A DNA stretch of 64,000 nt from Nocardiopsis sinuspersici (GTDB lineage: Bacteria; Actinomycetota; Actinomycetes; Streptosporangiales; Streptosporangiaceae): contig VWVT01000018.1 in assembly GCA_008638415.1 (NCBI GenBank), positions 62,001 through 126,000 of the forward strand, written 5' to 3'. Of this stretch, positions 34,617 through 45,074 are shown piece after piece. Position 1 is the stretch's first letter; the number at the start of each line of letters is the position of its first letter. The notes beneath the pieces were generated by a model. That model was not told where the DNA came from, ran no database searches, and saw nothing but the letters and a program-made list of their open reading frames with translations. A program made the position numbers and the translations under genes.

Positions 34617-35717
34617 TCAGTCCTGGCCCATCAGCCGCGCGAGCCGACCGCCGCGCCGCATCCGGCCTCCCGGCACGTCCCGCAGCGCTCCCGCAACGGG
34701 CAGCCGGGTCTGCACGTACCGGCTCGCCGTCCCCTGCGGGCGCGCCGAGGCCCCGAGGCCGCGCATGATCCGCATCATCCCCGAGTTGGTCGGCATGGTC
34801 TCCGCGCGCACCTCGGCCAGCCCCCAGTCGGCGGCGGTGACCGTCAGCGCGCGGGCCAGGGCGGTACCCACCCCGCGTCGCTGCCAGGAGTCCTCCACCA
34901 GAAGGGCGATCTCACCCACACCGGGATCGATGGTGTACATCAGGTGCCCGAGGGCGATCGGTTCTTCCTCGCCCGGCGGACGCACCATCAGGGTGAGGCC
35001 GCGCTCGGAATCACAGAACACGCGCAGTAGGTGCGGGCTCAGCTCGTTCACGCCGGCGAAGTAGCGGTTGTGCACGGTCTCGGCCGAGCAGCGCCGGTGC
35101 AGGTCACTCAGCGCGGGCGCGTCGGTCTCCCGCACCTGGCGCAGGGACAGCTCCACACCCTCGGCGGTGCGCACGGTCCGGTTCGCGGGCACCGGTCCGG
35201 TCGAGGGCATCACCGATCGCACCAGCGCGTCGGCCCGGCTGGACTCGGTCCAGGTGAAGGGATGCGAGGCCCGGCGCACCAGGACGCCCCGCAGCGGGCC
35301 CACGGGCACCAGCATGGTGGTCCCCGGGCCCTGTCCTCCGTCACCTCGCGCGCGTGTCAGGTTGGTCCAGCGCGCCTCGTCGGCCAGCAGCAGTTCCGCC
35401 AGGGCCTCGGGCAGCCGGTTGGGGTGGGACCGCAGCCGCTCGGTGAGCAGCAGCGCACGGATGACGTCGTCTCCGACCTCGCGCCTGTGGGCGGGAACGG
35501 CCGCCACCGTACCGGTGGGACTGTGTTCGGCGACCGTGCGCAGGGCGGGCCCGTGGTCGCCGGGCAGGTCCACGACGAACTCGTCGACCACACCGGACAC
35601 GTCGGTGTGCAGGGACAGGCCGACGATGTTCCCGCCGTGGCCCGCCAGGGCGTCGACGACACGGGCGAGGCTGCCGGGGCGGTCCTCGACCGCCGTCCTG
35701 ATACGCCACAGGCTCAC
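34617..35717 (-). CDS. ACT domain plus GNAT acetyltransferase fusion
   Basis: 366 residues. Residues 1-80 form an ACT domain (IRTAVEDRPGSLARVVDALAGHGGNIVGLSL), a small-molecule (often amino acid) sensor. After a linker region, residues 200-340 form a GNAT domain with the acetyl-CoA loop QRRGVGTALARAL and the preceding VGEIALLVEDSW strand. This resembles ligand-gated protein lysine acetyltransferases of actinobacteria in which an ACT domain controls acetylation. AGGAGGT stands 5 nt before the GTG at 35717. Targets are unknown; acyl-CoA synthetases would be a fair guess. Confidence 0.85.
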   Translation of the reverse strand: MSLWRIRTAVEDRPGSLARVVDALAGHGGNIVGLSLHTDVSGVVDEFVVDLPGDHGPALRTVAEHSPTGTVAAVPAHRREVGDDVIRALLLTERLRSHPNRLPEALAELLLADEARWTNLTRARGDGGQGPGTTMLVPVGPLRGVLVRRASHPFTWTESSRADALVRSVMPSTGPVPANRTVRTAEGVELSLRQVRETDAPALSDLHRRCSAETVHNRYFAGVNELSPHLLRVFCDSERGLTLMVRPPGEEEPIALGHLMYTIDPGVGEIALLVEDSWQRRGVGTALARALTVTAADWGLAEVRAETMPTNSGMMRIMRGLGASARPQGTASRYVQTRLPVAGALRDVPGGRMRRGGRLARLMGQD

Positions 35718-35902
35718 CGCGGACCTCCTGGAAGTCGAGGGGCGGTGCCCCGCCGCCGCGGAACGACGCTGTACCGCGGCGGCGGACTCGCACCGACGTG
35801 ACTCCAGGTTCGGTGCCGCGGGTTTCGGGGAGGTTAGGCGGCCGTTGAGTTCGTGAGGACGTTCGGCGACCCGCGTGTCGTGCGCCGCGGCCCCTCCCCC
35901 GG

Positions 35903-37108
35903 TCAGGGACGCCCGGAGACCAGCTCCCCGTCCTTCCAGACCGCCGCGACCTGCGGCACCCCGGGACGGTAGGCCAGGTAGAGGTGGTTGGGCGCGTCCA
36001 ACAGGACCAGGTCGGCGCGCGCGCCGGGGGCCAGGTGGCCCACGTCGGTGCGGCGCAGCGCCCGCGCACCGCCCGCGGTGGCCGCCCACACCGCCTCGTC
36101 GGGGGTCATGCCCATGTCCCGGACCGCGACCGCGACGCAGAAGGCCAGGCTGGAGGTGAAGCAGGACCCGGGGTTGCAGTCGCTGGCCAGGGCGACCAGT
36201 GCACCGGCGTCGATGAGCGCGCGGGCGTCCGGGTAGGCCTGGCGGGTGGAGAAGTCCACGCCCGGCAGCAGGGTGGCGACCGTGGGCTCGGGCCGGCCGG
36301 CGGCCTGGACCAGGGCGTCCACGTCCTCGGCCGCCAGGTAGGTGCAGTGGTCGACCGAGGCGGCGCCCATCTCGACGGCCAGGCGCACGCCCGGGCCCTC
36401 GCCCAGTTGGTTGCCGTGTACGCGGGGCAGCAGGCCCCGTTCCATCCCGGCGGTGAGGACGCGGCGGGAGGCGTCCTCGTCGAAGGCGCCGCGCTCGCAG
36501 AAGACGTCGATCCACCGGGCGCGGGGCGCGCAGGCGTCGAGCATGGGGCCGGTGACCAGGTCGACGTAGCCCCGGGGGTCGTCGGCGTACTCGGGCGCGA
36601 CCACGTGCGCGCCCAGGAAGGTGACCTCGTCGGTCACCCGGGAGGCCACGGCCAGGCAGCGCTCCTCGTCCTCGACGGTGAGGCCGTAGCCGGACTTGAC
36701 CTCCAGGGTGGTGGTGCCCTGGGCGCGGGCCTCGCGCACCAGGCGCCTGGCGCCCGCGAGCAGGTCGGCGTCCGTGGCCTCGCGGGTGGCGGCCACGGTG
36801 GTGCGGATGCCGCCCGCCGAGTAGGGCCGCCCGCTCATCCGGGCGGCGAACTCGCGGCTGCGGTCGCCCGCGAACACGATGTGGGAGTGGCTGTCGACGA
36901 ACCCCGGGATGACGCAGCGCCCCGCGGCGTCGATCCGCGCGTCGGCGGCGGGCGCCTGGGCGCGCGGGCCCGACCAGGCCACCCGGCCGTCCTCGACGAC
37001 CAGGGCGGCGTCCCGGATCTCTCCCACCTCCCCCCGTCCCCGTGAGGGGTCGTTGGTGACCAGGGTGGCGATGTCGTCGACGAGGACGCTCTCGGGCACG
37101 TCGTTCAT
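35903..37108 (-). CDS. hutI: imidazolonepropionase
   Basis: Opens the imidazolone ring to formimidoylglutamate, the third step of histidine degradation. 401 residues of the metal-dependent amidohydrolase fold. The HxH motif (DSHSHIVFAGDR) follows the first strand, and later motifs are LEVKSGYGLTVEDE, VHGNQLGEG, VDHCTYL and ASDCNPGS. The ATG overlaps the hutF stop (ATGA), so it is coupled to it. It is the last gene of the leftward hut run. Confidence 0.96.
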   Translation of the reverse strand: MNDVPESVLVDDIATLVTNDPSRGRGEVGEIRDAALVVEDGRVAWSGPRAQAPAADARIDAAGRCVIPGFVDSHSHIVFAGDRSREFAARMSGRPYSAGGIRTTVAATREATDADLLAGARRLVREARAQGTTTLEVKSGYGLTVEDEERCLAVASRVTDEVTFLGAHVVAPEYADDPRGYVDLVTGPMLDACAPRARWIDVFCERGAFDEDASRRVLTAGMERGLLPRVHGNQLGEGPGVRLAVEMGAASVDHCTYLAAEDVDALVQAAGRPEPTVATLLPGVDFSTRQAYPDARALIDAGALVALASDCNPGSCFTSSLAFCVAVAVRDMGMTPDEAVWAATAGGARALRRTDVGHLAPGARADLVLLDAPNHLYLAYRPGVPQVAAVWKDGELVSGRP

Positions 37109-38646
37109 GTGTGCAGCTCCTTGATGGCCGTGTCGAGTTCGCGTGCGGTGTCGGGCACCAGGGTGTGGACGCCGTCGCGGACGATCCAGCGGCCGTCGGC
37201 CATCACGTGGCGCACGTCGGCGGCGGTGGCCGCGAAGACCACGGCGTCGGCGGCCCGGGCGGGGTCGGCCCCGGCCAGGTGGACGCCGTCCAGGGGGACG
37301 TTGACCAGGTCGGCCCGTGTTCCGGGTGCCAGGGCGCCGGCGTCGGACGCCTCGCGCGAGGGTTCCCGTGGTCGTCCTCCACGGAGCACCGGATCGCCGC
37401 TCGGGTGGTCGGCGCGGGTCCAGCCCAGGCTGGCGTGCCCGTGCGCGGTGGCGGCGTGCAGCAGCGCACCGGCGCCCAGGGTGCCGCGGCGGTGGGTGCG
37501 CAGGCGCTCGTGGAGTTCGACCGCCCGGGCCTCCTCGAACATGTCCGTCGCCACGTGCTGGTCGGTGCCCAGGCTGAGCGGGGCGGGGAGCAGGTCGCCG
37601 GTGCGCGGCAGGCCGTCGGCCAGGTCGCGCTCGGTCGTGGGGCACAGGCACACGGTGGCGCGGGAGGCGCGGACGGCCTCGACGTCGGCGTCGGTCAGGT
37701 GGGTGGCGTGCACCAGGCTGGTTCGCCCGGTGAGCGCGCCCGCGTCGGCGAGCACGGCCGTGGGGGTGCGGCCGTGCGCGGCCAGGCAGGCGGCGTTCTC
37801 GGCGGGCTGCTCGGAGACGTGGACGTGCAGCGGGGCGTCGCGCTCGGCGGCGAACGCGGCGACGCCGGGAAGCTGCTCCGCGGGCACGGCCCGCACCGAG
37901 TGGGCGGCCGCGCCCGTGCGCGCGTGGCCTCCCCCGGGAGCGAACGCGGCGGCGCGCGCGGCCCACCCGTCCGCGTCCCCGTCGCCGAACCGCAGTTGGG
38001 GTCCGGCCAGCGGCTGGTGGCCGCCGCGGGCGTCCAGGCCTCCGGCCAGGTAGCACACGTCCAGCAGGGTGATCCGGATCCCGGCGTCGGCCGCCGCGGC
38101 CGCCAGGGCGTGTCCCATGGCGTTGGGGTCGGCGTAGCGCAGGCCTCCGGGGGCGTGGTGGAGGTAGTGGAACTCGCCCACGCAGGTGATCCCGGCCAGG
38201 GCCATCTCGGCGTAGGCCGCGCGGGCGAGCCGGTGGTAGGTGTCGGGGTCCAGCCGGTCCGCCACCCGGTACATCGTCTCGCGCCAGGTCCAGAAGGACC
38301 CGCCGCCCGCGTGGGTGCGCCCCCGCAGCGCCCGGTGGAAGGCGTGCGAGTGGGCGTTGGCGAACCCGGGCAGGGTCAGCCCGGTGAGGACCTCGGCGTC
38401 GGCGGGCGCCCGGACCCCCGCCCGCACCGAGGCGATCCGGCCGTCGGCCACCTCCACGAGCACGCCGTGCTCCGGGGTCCCGTCCCGGTCCCCGGTCCAG
38501 GCCCACTCACACCACACCCGGTGGTCCCGCGCTCTCCGGAGGCGCCCGTCGGCCGCAGGCCGGGGCGCCTCGTCCCCGGCGCGGGAGCCGCCCGTCGGAC
38601 GCGCGTCGCGCGCGGCCTCCCCGGCCGCACCGGTTCCGGAGGTCAC
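37105..38646 (-). CDS. hutF: formimidoylglutamate deiminase
   Basis: Converts formimidoylglutamate to formylglutamate and ammonia. 513 residues. The amidohydrolase zinc motif is FANAHSHAFHRALRGRTH, followed by GITCVGEFHYLHH, LHVHVSEQPAEN, VHATHLTD and LGTDQHVATDMFEE. The GTG at 38646 overlaps the previous stop and has AGGGGGACC before it. This leaves an unusual N-terminal extension of about 47 Ala/Gly/Arg-rich residues; a GTG at 38505 would give the usual size but has no ribosome site. Confidence 0.93.
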   Translation of the reverse strand: MTSGTGAAGEAARDARPTGGSRAGDEAPRPAADGRLRRARDHRVWCEWAWTGDRDGTPEHGVLVEVADGRIASVRAGVRAPADAEVLTGLTLPGFANAHSHAFHRALRGRTHAGGGSFWTWRETMYRVADRLDPDTYHRLARAAYAEMALAGITCVGEFHYLHHAPGGLRYADPNAMGHALAAAAADAGIRITLLDVCYLAGGLDARGGHQPLAGPQLRFGDGDADGWAARAAAFAPGGGHARTGAAAHSVRAVPAEQLPGVAAFAAERDAPLHVHVSEQPAENAACLAAHGRTPTAVLADAGALTGRTSLVHATHLTDADVEAVRASRATVCLCPTTERDLADGLPRTGDLLPAPLSLGTDQHVATDMFEEARAVELHERLRTHRRGTLGAGALLHAATAHGHASLGWTRADHPSGDPVLRGGRPREPSREASDAGALAPGTRADLVNVPLDGVHLAGADPARAADAVVFAATAADVRHVMADGRWIVRDGVHTLVPDTARELDTAIKELHT

Positions 38647-39911
38647 CGGTCCCCCTTCCGTACGGGGCGGGCGAGCAGGTCCTGGAGCACGTCGGCGAGG
38701 GCGAGCACCCCGTCGTGGCAGTCCTCGGGGCGGGCCCACTCCTCGGGGGAGTGCGACACCCCGGTCGGGTTGCGCACGTAGAGCATCGCGGTGGGCACGT
38801 GGGCGGCGAGCACACCGGCGTCGTGCCCGGCGCCGGTCGGCAGCACCGGTACACCGGGCTCGGGGGCCCGCGTGGCGACCACCTCCGCCAGGCGCTCCCG
38901 CAGGCCGTGCGCGAACGACACCAGCGGGGTCAGGGACTCGTTGGCCATCGCGTGGTCCACGCCGTGTGCGCGGGCGGCCCTCCCGGCCGCCTCGCGCACC
39001 CCGGCCACGACCGCGTCGAGTGTGGCGCCGTCGGCGGCCCGGGCGTCCAGCCAGGCGCTGACCAGGGAGGGGATGGCGTTCGTGCCGTTGGGGGTGACCA
39101 GGGCCTTGGCGACGGTGGCGCGGGCGTCGTGCTCCTCGGCCAGGGACCGCGCGGCCAGGACCGTGTGCGCGAACGGCAGCATGGGGTCGCTGCGGTCGGC
39201 CATGCGGGTGGTCCCGGCGTGGTCGGCGCGGCCGGCGAAGTCCATCCGCCAGCGCCCGTGCGGCCAGATCGCGCTGGCCACGCCCACCGGGTGGCGGGTG
39301 TCCTCCAGGGCGCGCCCCTGCTCCACGTGCAGTTCGACGAACACGTCCAGGTCCGCCAGGGCACCGGGATCGGCGCCGATGGCGTGCGGGTCGTGCCCGG
39401 CGGCCTCCATGGCCCGGGCCCAGGTGGTCCCCGACGCGTCGGTGAGGCCGCGTGCGCGCTCGGGGGAGATCTCCCCCGCCGTCAGGCGGCTGCCCAGGCA
39501 GGGGACGCCGAACCGCCCGCCCTCCTCCTCGGCGAACACCGTGACCGCGAGCGGCCGGTCGGGGACGGTGCCGCGCCGGCGCAGCTCGTCCACGGCCGCC
39601 AGGGCGCCGACCACGCCCAGGGGGCCGTCGAAGGCCCCTCCGTCGGGGACCGAGTCCAGGTGGGACCCGGTGGCCACGGCGCCCGGTCCGGGCGTGCCCC
39701 ACCAGGCCCACAGGTTGCCGTTGCGGTCGGTGCGCACGTCCAGGCCGCGCGCGGTGGCGGCCTCGGTGAACCAGGCCCGTGCGTCGGTGTCGGCGCCGTT
39801 CCAGGCGTGGCGGTGGTAGCCGCCGCCGTCGGGGTCGCGGCCCACGGGGGCCAGGTCGGCCCACATGCGGTCGAACGCCTCGGGGCCGGACTCGGTGTAC
39901 TGATCGCTCAC
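38643..39911 (-). CDS. M20 amidohydrolase (allantoate/N-carbamoyl amino acid hydrolase-like)
   Basis: 422 residues of the AllC-type M20 family. Metal ligands are seen in GSHLDSVPDGGAFDGPLGV, the catalytic EEEGGRFG, ELHVEQG and the late GAGHDAG. The dimerisation insert region PHGRWRMDFAGRADHAGTT is typical. It lies inside the hut run between hutU and hutF with a 4-nt overlap to hutF. That position suggests it hydrolyses N-formylglutamate, the step otherwise missing, rather than allantoate. GTG 39911 (VSDQYTES) is preferred; a GTG at 39926 is an alternative. Confidence 0.87.
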   Translation of the reverse strand: MSDQYTESGPEAFDRMWADLAPVGRDPDGGGYHRHAWNGADTDARAWFTEAATARGLDVRTDRNGNLWAWWGTPGPGAVATGSHLDSVPDGGAFDGPLGVVGALAAVDELRRRGTVPDRPLAVTVFAEEEGGRFGVPCLGSRLTAGEISPERARGLTDASGTTWARAMEAAGHDPHAIGADPGALADLDVFVELHVEQGRALEDTRHPVGVASAIWPHGRWRMDFAGRADHAGTTRMADRSDPMLPFAHTVLAARSLAEEHDARATVAKALVTPNGTNAIPSLVSAWLDARAADGATLDAVVAGVREAAGRAARAHGVDHAMANESLTPLVSFAHGLRERLAEVVATRAPEPGVPVLPTGAGHDAGVLAAHVPTAMLYVRNPTGVSHSPEEWARPEDCHDGVLALADVLQDLLARPVRKGDR

Positions 39912-40020
39912 AGGGTGTTTTCCCACGTCGGAACGGATGGTTTCACGCGCTCCGCGCTCTCGGGCGCGGCTCGCCGGGGCCGGAGCGCCGGGGCGTCCGC
40001 CGTGGACGCCCCGGCGGACC

Positions 40021-41679
<1,659 letters not shown>

Positions 41680-41885
41680 GCGATTCTCCTCGTGGTAGTG
41701 GGTTCTGTTGCCGGGCGGCTCCCACCGGGGGTCTGGCCGGGCGCCCGCGGGGGTCGCCGAAGGTGCGGGAGGAGGGTTCGCGAGGAGCGGTCCGGCTCTT
41801 CGCGGGAACCGAAGGCTCCCGCTCCTTGGGCGCCCGGCACGGAAGGGGCCGCGCGTGGCGGAGCGGAGCCCTCAGGAGGCACTGC

Positions 41886-43442
41886 TCAGGCCAGCGGGAC
41901 GACGGACTCGGCGGCCTCGACCACCGAACCGTCGGTGACCAGGGCGGTGGCGGCCTCGATCTCGGGGGCCAGGTGGCGGTCGGGGCCGGGGCCCGAGATC
42001 CTCTCGCGCACGGTGCGCAGGACGGCGCCGGTGGCCGGCCCGGGCTCCAGGGGCGAGCGCAGGTCCAGCGCGCGGGCGGCGGTGAGCAGCTCCACCCCCA
42101 GCACGCTGGCCAGGCCGTCCACGGCGCGGCGCAGCTTGCGGGCCGCCGACCAGCCCATGGACACGTGGTCCTCCTGCATGGCCGAGCTGGGGATGGAGTC
42201 GACGCTGGCCGGCACGGCCAGGCGCTTGAGCTCGGAGACGATGGCGGCCTGCGTGTACTGGGCGATCATGTGCCCGGAGTCCACGCCCGGATCGTCGGCC
42301 AGGAAGGCGGGCAGGCCGTGGGAGCGCGACACGTCGAGCATGCGGTCGGTGCGCCGCTCGGCGATGGAGGCGGTGTCGGCGACCGCGATGGCCAGGAAGT
42401 CGAGCACGTAGGCCACGGGCGCGCCGTGGAAGTTGCCGTTGGACTCCACACGGCCGTCGTCCAGCACCACCGGGTTGTCGATGACGCTGTCGAGTTCGCG
42501 GCCGGCCACCAGCAGCGCGTGGGACAGGGTGTCGCGGGCGGCTCCGGCGACCTGCGGGGCGCAGCGCATCGAGTAGGCGTCCTGGACACGGTTGCAGTCG
42601 GGTCCGCGGTGGGAGACCACGATCGGCGAGTCGGCCAGCAGCAGGCGCATGTTGGTGGCGGAGGCGGCCTGGCCGGGGTGCGGGCGCAGCCGCTGCAGCT
42701 CTTCGGCGAAGACCCGGTCGGTGCCCAGCAGCGCCTCGACGCTCATCGCCGCGGTGATGTCGGCGACCTTGAGCAGGCGCTCCAGGTCCATGCAGGCCAG
42801 CACGAGCATGCCGAGCATGCCGTCGGTGCCGTTGATCAGCGCCAGGCCCTCCTTGGCCCCCAGCTCCACCGGGCGGATGCCGGCGTCGTGCAGTGCCGTG
42901 TAGGCGGGGCGCAGCTCGCCGGAGGCGTCGCGGACCTGCCCCTCCCCCATCAGGGCGAGGGCCACGTGCGACAGCGGCGCCAGGTCGCCGGAGCAGCCCA
43001 GGCTGCCGTACTCGTGCACGACCGGCGTGATCCGCGCGTTGAGCAGGGCGGCGAGGGTCTCGGCGGTGACGGCCTCCACGCCGGTGTTGCCCGAGGCCAG
43101 GGTGCGCAGGCGCAGCAGCATCAGGGCGCGCACGACCTCGCGCTCCACCTCGGGGCCGGTCCCGGCGGCGTGCGAGCGGATGAGCGAACGCTGCAGGCGG
43201 GCCCGCAGGTCGGGGGCGATGTGGCGGGTGGCGAGGGCGCCGAAGCCGGTGCTGATCCCGTAGGCGGGGACCTCGCCGCCGGCGAGGGACTCGACCCGTT
43301 CCCGGCCGTGCCGGAGGGCCTTGAGGGACTCCTCGGAGAGGGTGACGTGCGCACCGCGGCGGGCGACGTCGAGGACCTGGGCCGGGGTGAGCGGGGCACC
43401 GCCGACGATGACGGAAGGAACTGCTGTGGACATGTCCTCCAT
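41886..43442 (-). CDS. hutH: histidine ammonia-lyase
   Basis: Deaminates histidine to urocanate. 518 residues. The MIO prosthetic group arises from three residues that are usually Ala-Ser-Gly. Here the triplet is Cys150-Ser151-Gly152 (GCSGDLAPLSH), a variant I associate with Streptomyces enzymes. Other family motifs are YGISTGFGAL near the start and the QEDHVSMG segment. ATG 43442 is chosen (GGAG five nt upstream); ATG 43433 and GTG 43454 are alternatives. The gene leads the leftward hut set and faces the IclR regulator beyond the VapBC pair. Confidence 0.96.
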   Translation of the reverse strand: MEDMSTAVPSVIVGGAPLTPAQVLDVARRGAHVTLSEESLKALRHGRERVESLAGGEVPAYGISTGFGALATRHIAPDLRARLQRSLIRSHAAGTGPEVEREVVRALMLLRLRTLASGNTGVEAVTAETLAALLNARITPVVHEYGSLGCSGDLAPLSHVALALMGEGQVRDASGELRPAYTALHDAGIRPVELGAKEGLALINGTDGMLGMLVLACMDLERLLKVADITAAMSVEALLGTDRVFAEELQRLRPHPGQAASATNMRLLLADSPIVVSHRGPDCNRVQDAYSMRCAPQVAGAARDTLSHALLVAGRELDSVIDNPVVLDDGRVESNGNFHGAPVAYVLDFLAIAVADTASIAERRTDRMLDVSRSHGLPAFLADDPGVDSGHMIAQYTQAAIVSELKRLAVPASVDSIPSSAMQEDHVSMGWSAARKLRRAVDGLASVLGVELLTAARALDLRSPLEPGPATGAVLRTVRERISGPGPDRHLAPEIEAATALVTDGSVVEAAESVVPLA

Positions 43443-43538
43443 TTGATCTCCCACGAGGCCCCTGGTGAAGGGCTGACACGAGGGTTCCGTCTGGCATCTC
43501 AGACATCCGGGTTCGTGCGTTCCGCTTCCTCCGCCTCG

Positions 43539-43940
43539 CTAACGGATGACCCGCACCTCACATCGCAACCCCGGAGCAGAAGCCAGACGAACGTCCCCTG
43601 TCACAAGGGCACAGTCCAACGCCTCCGCCACAGCAACGTAGGCCGCGTCATACGCGATGAGATCGGAGCGGAGCTCCCAGATCCTGTCCGCTACACCCCC
43701 GACGGGTTCCACGTGCGCGATCGCCTGCAAGCTGTAGAGCTTGCGTGCTGCTTCAGCGTCACTGACCGACACCTTCTTTCCGAGCACGAGCCCGCGCAGG
43801 GAGTTGAGGAACTCCACTCGCTGGTGGTTGGGGGCGTACCACTCGCTGTCAGCCCCCAGAACCCGCCGTGCCATGGTCGTGGAACGCCCCGGCGCCCCAA
43901 GGTAGAGGTCGATCAGCACGGACGTGTCGACAACGATCAC
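43539..43940 (-). CDS. vapC: VapC-type PIN-domain toxin
   Basis: 133 residues. PIN nuclease acids are visible: VVDTSVLID (Asp5), Glu43 in RVEFLNSL, YDAAYVAVAEAL and LVTGDVRLA. The fold is an Mg-dependent RNase, usually acting on tRNA or rRNA. The GTG start overlaps the antitoxin stop by 4 nt. Codon use is less GC-extreme than the hut genes on either side, consistent with later acquisition. It is intact, with no frameshift. Confidence 0.9.
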   Translation of the reverse strand: MIVVDTSVLIDLYLGAPGRSTTMARRVLGADSEWYAPNHQRVEFLNSLRGLVLGKKVSVSDAEAARKLYSLQAIAHVEPVGGVADRIWELRSDLIAYDAAYVAVAEALDCALVTGDVRLASAPGLRCEVRVIR

Positions 43941-44197
43941 ACGACACCGCTCTCACCATGAGCATCCGACGCCTCGTCTCCACGAGCGGCTCGTACCGCC
44001 ATCACGATCTCGTCCATACTCAGGTTGGCCCCCGGCAAAGGGGTCTGCTCGACGATCTCCCGGTTACGAACGAAACGTGCCTCGCGCTCCAGCAGAGTCA
44101 GCAGATACGCCTGCAGTGACTTACCCGATCGCTTGGCCTCAACAGTCAGGATCTCCCTGACCTCGTCCGGAACGTCCTTGACCTGAATAGCTCCCAT
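43937..44197 (-). CDS. vapB: VapB-type ribbon-helix-helix antitoxin
   Basis: 86 residues. The N-terminal MGAIQVKDVPDEVREILTVEAKRSGKSLQAYLLTLLE is a ribbon-helix-helix DNA-binding domain, and the acidic C-terminal tail would bind the toxin. A TACTAT hexamer lies 6 nt before the ATG at 44197, implying a leaderless message. The promoter region would also be where VapBC autorepresses. It is coupled to vapC. Confidence 0.88.
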   Translation of the reverse strand: MGAIQVKDVPDEVREILTVEAKRSGKSLQAYLLTLLEREARFVRNREIVEQTPLPGANLSMDEIVMAVRAARGDEASDAHGESGVV

Positions 44198-44312
44198 GGA
44201 GCCATAGTAGCGCCGAATCTGGATCGATAACATAGGGAAACTCGTAGTCTTGGCGCCAAGTAGGAGCCTTCATAGAGTTCCCCGGCAGCATGTCATGCGA
44301 GACAATCGGAAC

Positions 44313-45074
44313 ATGAGCCTTGTTCCGGCGGCCACCCGCGCACTGCGGTTGCTGCGCTTCCTGGCGACCCGCCCGGGGCCGGTGTCGGCCTCGGCGATAG
44401 CCGCCGAGCTCGGCGTTCCCCGCTCCAGCGTGTACCAACTGCTGGAGGCCATGGCGGAGGAGGGCTTCGTGACCCACCTGCCCGAGGAGCGCCGCTGGGG
44501 ACTCGGGGTGGCCGCGTTCGAGATCGGCTCGGCCTACCTGCGCCACGACGGCGTGGAGCGCCTGGCGCGTCCGCTGCTGCACCAGCTCACCGAGGCCACC
44601 GGCGCCACCGCCCACCTGGGCGTGCTGCACGGCGCCGACACCCTGTACCTGCTCAAGGAGCAGCCCCCGCACGCCCCGCCGCTGATCACGGGGGTGGGAG
44701 TACGCCTGCCCGCGCACCTGACGGCGTCGGGCCGGGCCATGCTGTCCCGGCTGCCACGCGCGCAGGTGCGCGCCCTGTACCCGGACGCGGCGGCGTTCAC
44801 CAGCCGTACCGGACACGGCCCGGCCACCCCCGGGGAGCTGCGCCGGGTGCTGGCCGAGGAGCGGCGCCGGGGCTGGTCGATCGAGGACGGCCAGGTCACC
44901 GAGGGCTTCGTGTCGGTGGCCGCGGCCGCCGCGGACCACAACGGCCGCCCGGCGGCGGCGATCAGCCTGACGGTGCCCAGCGCGCGGCCGGTCACCCCCC
45001 AGGCGCTGGCCGGCCGGGTGCGTGACGCCGCCGCCGAGCTGACCCGGCGCCTGGGCGGGCGCGTGTCACCGTAG
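44313..45074 (+). CDS. IclR-family transcriptional regulator
   Basis: 253 residues. The N-terminal winged helix (ALRLLRFLATRPGPVSASAIAAELGVPRSSVYQLLEAMAEEGFV) is followed by the IclR effector domain with HLGVLHGADTLYLLKE, RLPAHLTASGRAMLS and the ending SIEDGQVTEGFVSVAAAA. It is divergent from vapBC-hutH and therefore the obvious candidate regulator of histidine utilisation, although VapBC now lies between. ATG 44313 is used; ATG 44295 adds six residues. A CTTGGCGCCAAG palindrome at about 44253 could be its operator. Confidence 0.88.
   Translation: MSLVPAATRALRLLRFLATRPGPVSASAIAAELGVPRSSVYQLLEAMAEEGFVTHLPEERRWGLGVAAFEIGSAYLRHDGVERLARPLLHQLTEATGATAHLGVLHGADTLYLLKEQPPHAPPLITGVGVRLPAHLTASGRAMLSRLPRAQVRALYPDAAAFTSRTGHGPATPGELRRVLAEERRRGWSIEDGQVTEGFVSVAAAAADHNGRPAAAISLTVPSARPVTPQALAGRVRDAAAELTRRLGGRVSP

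Noticed and set aside
35903..38506. Long reading frame joining hutI to upstream sequence
   Set aside because: The upstream part is a shifted shadow of hutF. The real hutI start is the ATG at 37108, which overlaps the hutF stop.
41700..41885. Hairpin-rich gap between hutU and hutH as a riboswitch
   Set aside because: Several short inverted repeats exist but none gives a coherent conserved fold I recognise.
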